DNA of 64,000 bases from G963668345 sp965206025 (lineage in GTDB: Bacteria; Acidobacteriota; Terriglobia; Bryobacterales; UBA6623): assembly GCA_965206025.1 (NCBI GenBank), contig CBDBIU010000005.1:186001-250000 (forward strand). The letters are read 5' to 3'. Positions within the stretch are counted from its first letter, which is position 1. Every line of letters begins with the position of its first letter. Both the position numbers and the translations under genes were made by a program. The notes under the pieces are model-generated. The model saw nothing but the letters and a program-made list of their open reading frames with translations, did not search any database and had not been told where the DNA came from. Of this stretch, positions 8,454 through 20,448 are shown one piece after another.

Positions 8454-9932
8454 TTCCTAGCCTTCCTTGGTTTACCCCTTACTGCAGGCACGATCAAGGG
8501 TGTTGTCGTCGATAACTACACGGGCCGGGCGCTGGCTCGGACCGCGGTAACGCTCTCGTCTCTCTCCCCGCGAGCTGCCGCCGCGCCGCCGAACCGCACC
8601 GATCGTTACGGCCGGTTCACTTTCGAGCGCCTGCCGGCGGGAGCCTATCTTCTCTCAGCCACGCGCCCCGCGTTCGCGAAATTGCAATATGGCCAGGAGG
8701 CGTGGAACGCGCCAGGGAAGCCGCTACTTGTCGAGAAAGAGGACATCATCACCCTGCAGCTGCGCATGCGCAGGCTGGGAGCCGTCAGCGGGATCATTTG
8801 GGATGAAAACGAGATCGGCTTACCCGAAGTCGAAGTGCTGGTCTATGCGGCGAGTCAGCCGCCGAAGCCGGTGGCCAAGACCAAGACGGACGACCGTGGC
8901 GTCTACCGCATCGGAGGCCTGGAGCCGGGAAGTTATTTCATCCGCACGGCGGCCAGGCGGCTGACCAAGCAAACCGGCTTGCTGCCGACTTTCTACAAGG
9001 AGGTCGCCCCGGTTCCGGCGGCCCGAGAAGTCAACGTCGCGCTGGAGGAGGAAGCGACGAAGATCAATTTTCGACCCCTTTTCGGCGACGTTTTTGGCAT
9101 CAGCGGCGAGGTCCTGGGCCGTCTCCAAGACGTGGCCGTTACCCTGGTCTCCGACATGGGACGCCGGACGCGGCGCGTAGGGGGTTCCGGGCAGTTCACC
9201 TTCGCTCAACTGGCGCCGGGAACCTACCAGCTCCTCACCACGGGACGAGATCCTCGAATGGATCTCGCCGACCACCGCGAGGTTTTGGTCGAACGAGACG
9301 GCGGGCATCTCGGGGTCCATCTTTCGCCGCTGCCGAGACTAACTGTACATTTCGAAGACGAAGCGGGGGACGATCTCGAACCCGAGAATGTTCGTGTCCT
9401 GGTTCGCCGCAAGGATCTGGCCGGCGTAGGTCCCACTCGGGAAATCCCGACCTCTGGGAAAGAATTGTCACCCGGCGGCTGGGAGATACGAGTCGCGTCC
9501 CCGGCGGAGTATTATCCGGCTTCGATTACGGGGCGAGCCCTGGCGGACCCGAGCTCGAGCTGGGCCGGCGGATGGCGGGAGATTCGCTTGCACCAGGCGG
9601 CGCGGGTGACCTTGCGGGTTCGGCTTTCGTCGAATCCGGCCCGGCTGGCGGGAGCGGTCAGCCAGTCCCGGGAGCCGGTCGTTGGCGCTCCCGTCTACCT
9701 CGAGGCCATCGACCGTCGTGGTCTCGGCCTGGGGGATGTTCATACGACGCGATCCGATCCCGACGGCCTGTACCGTTTTTCCGGCTTGGCGCCGGGGAAA
9801 TACCGCGTTCTGAGTTCGTTTGAATCATGGGACAGCGGAGAGTCTCCGGCGACCGCGGCGCCCGCGAGGACCTTGTCGCTCAAAGAGGGCAGCGAAGCCC
9901 GACAAGACCTTGGACTCTATGTCGCCCGCTGA
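8415..9932 (+). CDS. Carboxypeptidase-regulatory-like repeat protein, 5' end uncertain
   Basis: The frame is open from 8415 but has no ATG, GTG or TTG before TTG 8682. Coding similarity clearly begins earlier: TIKGVVVDNYTGRALARTAV and DRYGRFTFERLPAGAYLLSA (about 8490-8660) form a complete CarboxypepD_reg (Ig-like) repeat. At least three more such repeats follow (GVYRIGGLEPGSYFIRTA, GQFTFAQLAPGTYQLL, GLYRFSGLAPGKYRVLSS). This domain is common in acidobacterial surface proteins and TonB-linked proteins. The residues just before, CFLAFLGLPLTAG, look like the end of a signal peptide. The beginning appears lost in the M3 remnant, so the gene may be silent or may start at an unusual codon. Confidence 0.65.
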   Translation, partial: PEANWLAAPDFPCFLAFLGLPLTAGTIKGVVVDNYTGRALARTAVTLSSLSPRAAAAPPNRTDRYGRFTFERLPAGAYLLSATRPAFAKLQYGQEAWNAPGKPLLVEKEDIITLQLRMRRLGAVSGIIWDENEIGLPEVEVLVYAASQPPKPVAKTKTDDRGVYRIGGLEPGSYFIRTAARRLTKQTGLLPTFYKEVAPVPAAREVNVALEEEATKINFRPLFGDVFGISGEVLGRLQDVAVTLVSDMGRRTRRVGGSGQFTFAQLAPGTYQLLTTGRDPRMDLADHREVLVERDGGHLGVHLSPLPRLTVHFEDEAGDDLEPENVRVLVRRKDLAGVGPTREIPTSGKELSPGGWEIRVASPAEYYPASITGRALADPSSSWAGGWREIRLHQAARVTLRVRLSSNPARLAGAVSQSREPVVGAPVYLEAIDRRGLGLGDVHTTRSDPDGLYRFSGLAPGKYRVLSSFESWDSGESPATAAPARTLSLKEGSEARQDLGLYVAR

Positions 9933-10052
9933 CCGGACTCCGGCGTTTCATGATTGCCCGGCGCGGCTCGGTGCGGCTTGGTTAACACACTACCCACTAG
10001 AGAATCGCAACGGGGCGGCTCCCTCGCGCGTCCAATCACCAAGTTGGTCCAG

Positions 10053-10200
10053 CAGCCCGTAGCAAAAGTAAACGTCGCGAAAAATCGGGTACAGCCGGCC
10101 AATTCGCTTCAGGTTAAGTGCTCCGTTTCGAGGGCCATGATAGGGGCGAATCGGTGGCAGTCCGCATTTTTCTCTCCCGCACGACTTTCGCCACGGGCTG
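10053..10200 (-). repeat. MITE family M3, complete copy
   Basis: Terminal inverted repeats of about 17-19 bases: CAGCCCGTAGCAAAAGT on the left, and ACTTTCGCCACGGGCTG on the right. CTAG follows the right end and CCAG precedes the left end, which suggests a 4-bp target duplication that has since mutated. The interior carries GGGTACAGCCGGCCAATTCG and CGAATCGGTGGCAGTCC, inverted relative to the copies at 8323 and 51917. Confidence 0.75.
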
Positions 10201-10284
10201 CTAGTGCCCGACTAGCCTAATGCTTGGTTGCACGAACTCACGATAGACTGTAGGCTGACTTGGCCACCACATGGGACAACAACA

Positions 10285-11088
10285 ATGAAACCACGAATTT
10301 GGATCCTTGCACTGGCAGTATCGCTCGGCTTGAGTTCGCTGCTGATGGTCGACGTCTTGCGGCTACGCAACGGCGACCTCGTCGAGGGAACCTACCTCGG
10401 GGGCGACAGCCGGAGCGTGAAGTTCATCGATTCGGAAGGAAATGTCAGGACCTACGAGATCTCCGAAGTGGAGGGTGTCCGCTTTCGTTCAGGCGCATCG
10501 GTCGAGGCGCCTCCACCGAGCACGCCAGCCAGGCGAGCAAGGCGGCGGGCTGTCGCGCCGCCGCGGTCCTCGGCACCCGATGAGGTGGGCGTGATCGTAC
10601 CCGCCGGTACGTTGGTTACCATTCGAACGATCGACTCGATCGAAGCGGACATCACCGGGGCGGGCGAGCGGTTTCGGGCCAGTATCGACGACCCGGTCGT
10701 CGTGGAAGGTCGAGTCGTCATCCCGCGAGGCGCCGACGCAACCCTCCAGGTGATGAGAGTCGGGCAGGCCGGCCGGGTGGCGGGAAGCGATGAAGTGGCT
10801 CTGAAGCTCTTCGACGTGACCGTCGAGGGACGCATCTATGAAGTAGCCAGCAACTACGCCGAGGTCAAGACCGCTGGAAAAGGCAAGCGCACTGCCAAAA
10901 CGACGGCCGTTGTGACCGGGATCGGCGCGGCTCTAGGGGCTATCATCGGCGGCGGCAAGGGCGCGGCGATCGGAGCCGGTGCCGGAGCCGGCGCCGGGGT
11001 CGCCGTTTCCGCGACTCGCGGCAAAAAGCTTCGTATCCCGTCCGAGACGCGGTTGGACTTCGAGTTGCGCTCACCCCTGCCTTTGTGA
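10285..11088 (+). CDS. Exported glycine-zipper protein of unknown function
   Basis: This is a 267-residue protein. ATG 10285 is chosen because the signal-like sequence MKPRIWILALAVSLGLSSLL starts there. An SH3-like or LSm-like stretch follows (LRNGDLVEGTYLGGDSRSVK), a pattern often seen in acidobacterial exported proteins. Then come a proline/arginine linker (about 75-110), a beta-rich middle (IPRGADATLQVM), and near the C-terminus a glycine zipper (GIGAALGAIIGGGKGAAIGA, about residues 212-232) that may insert into a membrane. The function is unknown; a cell-envelope role is likely. Confidence 0.75.
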   Translation: MKPRIWILALAVSLGLSSLLMVDVLRLRNGDLVEGTYLGGDSRSVKFIDSEGNVRTYEISEVEGVRFRSGASVEAPPPSTPARRARRRAVAPPRSSAPDEVGVIVPAGTLVTIRTIDSIEADITGAGERFRASIDDPVVVEGRVVIPRGADATLQVMRVGQAGRVAGSDEVALKLFDVTVEGRIYEVASNYAEVKTAGKGKRTAKTTAVVTGIGAALGAIIGGGKGAAIGAGAGAGAGVAVSATRGKKLRIPSETRLDFELRSPLPL

Positions 11089-11397
11089 CCCGCACGGAGG
11101 TGGGCGGCTCGGCCGCTTAGCCTATCCGGTGTCTGGCGCCGCGCAACTCAGCGTTCAAGTTCTCGGCTCGGCTACCGATATGGGCTTTATGTCGGTCCTG
11201 GCCGATTCGGTGGCCGGTCTCCTTGGTGGCAAGCGGAAATGCCGGCGTGAGCTCGTCGGGTAGAGACGTTCGGGCGCGCACCGCTATCAAAGCTGTCTCG
11301 GCACGGCGGATAGGGGCTTGCGCCAATGTAGGTTCAGGCATGGGATTGCGCCCCGGGGGGGGACCAAAGCCGAATCGGATACGTTATATACGTTCTA
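11089..11397. other. Intergenic region without recognisable genes
   Basis: These are about 300 bases between the glycine-zipper gene and the M1 remnant. No coding frame with a ribosome-binding site, no RNA gene and no strong hairpin could be seen. Confidence 0.4.
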
Positions 11398-11565
11398 GCC
11401 CGCCTTTCTCACTAGGTAGCGAGGCGAAGTGCGTGAGAGGCCGGTCAGTACAAGGCGCGCCGCTCAGCGACCCGTTTCTAAAACAAATGCGGGCGTACTG
11501 GAAACACTACGTTGAGCACGGTGAGCAAGCGCAACGAAGTCATGGCGGGCCTATCGTGTGCTTTC
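11398..11565 (+). repeat. MITE family M1, right end cut by the adjoining IS
   Basis: After CTAG the copy begins CCCGCCTTTCTCACTAGG and follows the M1 interior (GCGAAGTGCGTGAGAGGCC, GTTGAGCACGGTGAGCAAGC). It breaks near 11565 where the ISNCY-like element begins; the last about 25 bases including the right terminal repeat are absent. Confidence 0.75.
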
Positions 11566-12559
11566 ATCGGCCGAGCATTTGCACCAAGACCACGATCTGG
11601 AAATATCGGTGCGGACCCTGCGGCGGTGGATGCTCGCCGCAGGACTGTGGAGTCGCCGCCGCAAGCGCAAGCCCCACCGCTCGCGTCGTCAGCGCAAAGC
11701 CCACTTCGGTGAGTTGATCCAACTCGACGGCTCGCATCATGACTGGCTCGAAGGGCGCGGCCCGAAAGGCTGTCTGATGAACTTCGTCGACGATGCGACC
11801 GGCCGGGCGCTGTGCCGTTTCTCGGACGAAGAAACCACCTGGGCGGCGGCGCATCTGCTCCAAGCCTGGGTGTGTCAATACGGCGTACCGAAGGCGTTGT
11901 ATTGCGACTGGAAGAATGTCTACAAGCGCCGGCCGACGTCGCGCGAAGCAATCGAAGGCATCGCGCCCGAGACGCAGTTCGGGCGCATGTGCGCCAAGCT
12001 GGGCATACACATCATCGCCGCTTCGTCGCCGCAGGCGAAGGGCCGCGTGGAGCGCCACCACGGTACGCATCAAGACCGCTTAATCAAGAAGATGCGGCTC
12101 GAAGGCATTGCCGATTACGAGGCGGCTAACCGCTATCTCGACCAGCAGTATTTGGACGAACACAACGCCAAGTTTGTCTGCGAACCGTCGGCGGGAGCGG
12201 ACTTTCACCAGCGCCTGGCGAAGCGGCTGGAGTGGAAATGGGTTTTCTGTTTGGAGGCCGAGCGGGCGGTGTCGAACGACCTGGTGGTGCGATTCGAAAA
12301 CCGTTTTCTGCAGTTGCAACCGCGGCGCAACCAAGACGTAGGAGCGGGCGCGAGAGTGGCCGTGCAGCAGGCGAGGGTGGGGGAGTTGCGGGTGGTTGGC
12401 GAAGGCGGCGACAAGGTGGCTTTTGAACCGATCGCGCGGCCGCGGCCCAAGCCGCGTCCAGAGCCGAAACTGCGAGCGACTCCGCGGCGGCATACACCGG
12501 CGGCAGACCACCCCTGGCGCCAGCCGCTGGCGGCGAAACAACGTGCGGCGACGACATAA
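11558..12559 (+). pseudogene. ISNCY-like transposase, N-terminally truncated
   Basis: A DDE integrase-type transposase starts directly at the junction with the M1 MITE. The catalytic core is present: QLDGSHHDWLEGRGPKGCLM with the first aspartate, VDDATGRALCRFS, LYCDWKNVYKR with the second aspartate, and SPQAKGRVERHHGTHQDRL with the glutamate. The C-terminal arginine/proline-rich tail (about residues 275-333) is typical of this ISNCY group. The helix-turn-helix part expected in front (about 80-100 residues) is missing, and the first ATG lies inside MITE-derived sequence, so the protein is probably inactive. The element's right end is near 12768 (GGGGACATTTCTATT). Confidence 0.75.
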
Positions 12560-12568
12560 AAAGAGAAG

Positions 12569-12721
12569 CTGTGGAAATGACGGGCCTGGATGGAAAGCGT
12601 GGAAAACCTAGCGCGACAGCGAGAACGGTTCGCAGCGCAACGACAGGTTTTCCACCCTTCCCACCGTCCCTTGGAAATCGCGGGCGCGATTCCCGCATTC
12701 CCACAGCCCGACGACGATACT
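12569..12721 (+). repeat. Structured non-coding IS tail (copy C), behind the ISNCY-like transposase
   Basis: CTGTGGAAATGACGGGC is followed by a long hairpin (GTGGAAAACC pairing with GGTTTTCCAC) with an extra side arm, a second hairpin (GGAAATCGC pairing with GCGATTCCC) and CCCGACGACGAT. This is the same order of blocks as at 874 and 49301 behind another transposase family. The stem bases differ but stay complementary. Confidence 0.7.
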
Positions 12722-12794
12722 CTCTTACAACCTACAAACCACAAAACCAAGGGGACATTTCTATTGGGCCTTGACGCTGTTTTCGGAACAAGAC

Positions 12795-12824
12795 TTGTAT
12801 TGCGCCGGGGCGGGGTGCTAGACT
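12795..12824 (+). promoter_or_regulatory. Possible rRNA operon promoter
   Basis: TTGTAT (12795-12800) and TAGACT (12819-12824) are 18 bases apart, with GC-rich sequence directly after the -10, as is common at stringently controlled rRNA promoters. The leader to 13167 holds an antitermination-type box (GATCTTTGACAA, about 13012-13024), repeated before the 23S gene at about 15247-15259. Another TTGACG lies at about 12770. Transcript mapping was not possible. Confidence 0.4.
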
Positions 12825-13167
12825 AGCTACTGAGCCGCCGAGCTTTTCGGCTCGTGCGCGCTCGATGTGCTCGCTGTCGGCTAGGTGGGTTAGGTTGGAT
12901 CGGATTCATCCGATTCCGGCGTAGTCGGTTTAACGGCAGCGGGTTTGAGGCCAACCGGGGAAGGGATTCGTGGCTCCTACCTGAAGCTGCGGAGACGATC
13001 TTCACTGGTACTGATCTTTGACAATCAGGTTGGACGTGCAGTTCGTGTGCGTAATGCCGAGTTTTAGTCGGAGCGAAGACTCTATAATTTAAGCCTCAGC
13101 TCGGGAAGTGGGCTTGCCTGCTTTCCACTCGTTGACGCAAGTTGGCGGGGGTTGGGGCGAAGAAGTT

Positions 13168-14694
<1,527 letters not shown>

Positions 14695-14877
14695 AGAGGA
14701 CGTGGGTCGATGTCCGTGGGCTTTCGCTGTTGGAAAGCTCTGTAAGCGGCAACGTTCGGCTCCATTCGCTTCGACACTCTCTTTCTCGGTATTGCGTTTC
14801 GATCTGATTCCCCCGCGCCAGGCGTCGGGGGCGCGTCCAACCGGCCTCATTTTTGCTGAGGGCTGTTCACCAGGCAA

Positions 14878-14953
14878 GGGGCTGTAGCTCAGCTGGGAGA
14901 GCGCCTGATTTGCATTCAGGAGGTCGTCGGTTCGAATCCGATCAGCTCCACCA
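14878..14953 (+). tRNA. tRNA-Ala (anticodon UGC)
   Basis: This is a full cloverleaf: acceptor GGGGCTG pairs with CAGCTCC (one G-U), D arm GCTC/GAGC, anticodon stem CCTGA/TCAGG with loop TTTGCAT (anticodon TGC), T arm GTCGG/CCGAT with loop TTCGAAT, and encoded CCA. It lies in the 16S-23S spacer. Confidence 0.97.
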
Positions 14954-15073
14954 GCAGGGCGGGCTTGAAACCGGCGAGGACAGAGCTGCGGATGTTCCAA
15001 CTCCGCGGGGCGGCGTCCTTCGAAACGCGGATCCTGTCCGGCATGGGCCGGGTTTTAGCCGGGAACGCGGCTC

Positions 15074-15150
<77 letters not shown>

Positions 15151-15347
15151 CGGCCCAGGCCAACCAGCGCGAGGTGATAGGCGCCAGGTATCAGGCAAAC
15201 AGGGAATTCCCCTGGGGAACCTGAAACTTGACGCTTGCAACCTCTTGATCTTTGACAACTGAATATTGAAGGGCAAAAAGCCATAAACGCCGAAAGAAGT
15301 ATTTGTATCGAGCGCTGTGCCCGGATTCATTTCCGGGTAAGTTTAAT

Positions 15348-18300
<2,953 letters not shown>

Positions 18301-18498
18301 AAACTTACCCCGAGCTGAATCGGGGAGCTCGTGTTTCAGCGTTTTGGCTTGGTAGGGGCGCGATTCATCGCGCCCGCCCTTCGATATTCAGAAGTACCAG
18401 TTTCGAGCGGGATTTGTCCGACCCGACCCGGCAGTTTTAAAGCTTGCTAGCCCGGACGGATCGCCGGAGAGCGGCGGAACGCACTCCCGCCAAAAAAT

Positions 18499-18615
18499 TT
18501 CGGGTGGCCGTAGCGAGGGGGCCACACCCGTTCCCATCCCGAACACGGTAGTTAAGCCCCTCAGCCCCGATGGTACTGCGCGGGCGACTGCGTGGGAGAG
18601 TAGGACGCCGCCCGA
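18499..18615 (+). rRNA. rrf: 5S ribosomal RNA
   Basis: This is about 117 bases. The ends TTCGGGTGGCCGTAGCGAGG and GACGCCGCCCG pair. The conserved core CCCGTTCCCATCCCGAACAC is present. The 23S-5S spacer contains a near-perfect palindrome at about 18355-18379 (GGGCGCGATTCATCGCGCCC) that also occurs inside M2 MITEs. Confidence 0.93.
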
Positions 18616-18637
18616 TTAAAATCTAAGACGCGCGTGA

Positions 18638-18668
18638 GGCCTGATCGCGAAAGTGATCGGGCCTTTTT
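18638..18668 (+). terminator. Rho-independent terminator of the rRNA operon
   Basis: The stem GGCCTGATCGC / GTGATCGGGCC has a GAAA loop and is followed by TTTTT, 23 bases after the 5S gene. This is a classic intrinsic terminator. Confidence 0.85.
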
Positions 18669-19047
18669 CGTGTCAGGCTCCACACGGCAGGGTCTTCTCT
18701 TTAGCTGCGGACACATCTATGAGGCTCGATCGAGCTGGTCGAGCCGCCCGCCCATCCACAGCCCCGAACCTGCGTGTGGGCCAACCGGTGGGGGACGATC
18801 CGGCGGCGGGTCTGCGTGTAGGGTGGACCACCGTAGTCCACGTCTGCATCTCGGCGTAAACGCGAAAACCTGCTTTAGTTTCCTCTATTTCCTTGCCAAA
18901 GCCCTGGCTCTCCACGAAATTACTTCCACCGACTAACAATACCTCAACGTCAAGCGAAATTCGTGTCCAAAACGGGGTTGGACCGGGTTAGAATACTAGA
19001 GTAGTAGCGGCCCCGACGGAAGCGCGAACTTCCGCCAAAGGAGCCGC
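18669..19047. other. Intergenic region between the rRNA operon and the defence module
   Basis: This is a 380-base stretch with no supported gene. A short imperfect palindrome (GTGGACCACCGTAGTCCACG, about 18822-18841) is the only structure seen. A ribosome-binding site for the next small gene (AAAGGAG) lies at its end. Confidence 0.45.
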
Positions 19048-19266
19048 ATGAAGCACGTGAACAGGATTCTCGACGAACTCAGGCAGGAACACAACCTGCT
19101 CCAACACACAATCGACACCCTGGAAAGACTTTCTCGCGGCCAAAGAAAGCGCCGCTGCCGTCCGCCGGCGTGGTTGAAGGACACTGCTACTCGCTGCGGC
19201 GTCCAATCGAAGCAGAACTCGCACAAACAGAGCCGCACCCGCAAGGGTGCGGTTGAGGTCTCGTGA
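19048..19266 (+). CDS. Small basic protein with coiled coil and AT-hook-like motif
   Basis: This is a 72-residue protein. AAAGGAG stands 7 bases before ATG 19048. Residues 1-30 (MKHVNRILDELRQEHNLLQH and following) form a helix with heptad character. Next is GQRKRRCRPPAWL, close to the K/R-x-R-G-R-P AT-hook core but with cysteine for glycine. Proteins with this layout (short helix plus RKRRGRPP) are frequent, uncharacterised small proteins in this phylum. The last 28 residues look unrelated to it, so the normal end may be lost. It precedes the SIR2-HerA genes by 25 bases, but co-function is only a guess. Confidence 0.6.
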   Translation: MKHVNRILDELRQEHNLLQHTIDTLERLSRGQRKRRCRPPAWLKDTATRCGVQSKQNSHKQSRTRKGAVEVS

Positions 19267-19291
19267 TCTCTAAGAGAAAAGGCACCAGCGA

Positions 19292-20448
19292 ATGAGGCTT
19301 CTGTCTGCCTTCACGGGCTCTGATTGGGTGTCTCTTGCTCCAAAGGGCGGGCAGGACGGTGAACCACAGGCGGTGGACAGGCACCGAGCCACGCTGAAAC
19401 AGTTCCTGACCGAACTCCTGATGTCCGAGAATCTGGTGGTTCTTTGCGGCCAGGGAACAACAGCCTACCTCAACAACGTCGGGACACACCCATCGCGCCC
19501 ACCATGGGGAGTCTTTGGCCGGCAGCAAAGGAACTGGCGGGTGACGGCTTCGAGCGCGTGGTGCAGCACGTAAACTATGAAAACGCAGGCGACGAACAAG
19601 ACATCGAACAGCTCCTCTCACATTGCCTCTTGTCACAGAATTTGCGGCCCACCGAACACGTTGAGACCTTCATCCAGCAAACCGAAAAACTGATTGCGAA
19701 CAAATGCCGTTTCATCGATGCAAGCGTCGACCTACACATTCACAGGGCTTTCTTGCTCCGGGTCGGACGACGTTCGAGCCGACAGCCAAGAATGAAGCTC
19801 TTCACCACGAACTACGACCTTTGCTTTGAACACGCTGCTAGCGAGACTCGCTTCATCGTCGTCGACGGTTTTTCGCACACGCAGCCGCAAGAATTCGATG
19901 GGTCCTATTTCACTTACGATTTCGTCCGTAGGGAACAGAGCCGCGACAAGCCGGACTACATCCCCAATGTTTTTCACCTCTACAAAATGCACGGCTCGGT
20001 CGACTGGGAGTCGCAAGCGGGCCGGATTGTGAGGGCGGCAAATACGGAGAACCCGCTGATGGTCTATCCGCGCTACACCAAGTTTGAGTCTAGCTACGAC
20101 CCACCTTTCATTGAGATGATGTCTCGGTTCCACATCGCGCTAAGAGAGCCAAATACCGGACTACTGATCGTTGGTGTTGGGTTCAACGACAACCACATCT
20201 CCCAACCCGTTGCATCCGCCATTAGGTCCAACGTTAATTTGAAGGCTATGGTCGTAGGGCCGGGCCTGGAGAAAAGCGAAAAGACTGCAGTCAAAGAGAT
20301 GCGCGCGCTCATAGGCAAGGGCGACCGCCGTTTGTCGCTCTTGGCTGGACGTTTCGAGGAACTAGTCCCGGCGCTGCCCGACCTTGTAGCGCGAACAGAG
20401 GAAGAGCAACATCGAGAACGGCTGCGCGCCTTGGGTGGACCGGAATGA
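19292..20448 (+). pseudogene. SIR2-family effector of a SIR2-HerA system, frameshifted
   Basis: The start at ATG 19292 gives a reading frame with LKQFLTELLMSENLVVLCGQ and GTTAYLNNVG, the NAD-site region of SIR2-like proteins. It then loses the frame. The rest continues in another frame from about 19490: TPIAPTMGSLWPAAKEL, MKLFTTNYDLCFEHAA, VFHLYKMHGSVDWE and GLLIVGVGFNDNHISQ, all typical of the SIR2_2 family. At 19484-19489 ACACAC stands where ACAC would join the frames, a +2 change. In this family the enzyme depletes NAD+ on phage infection together with HerA. The stop overlaps the ATG of the herA-like gene (ATGA). As sequenced the full-length protein cannot be made without frameshifting; sequencing error is possible. 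Confidence 0.85.

Noticed and set aside
11398..12768. A composite transposon formed by M1 and the ISNCY-like IS
   Set aside because: Only one M1 end is present and the transposase is truncated at the junction; a simple insertion or deletion explains it.
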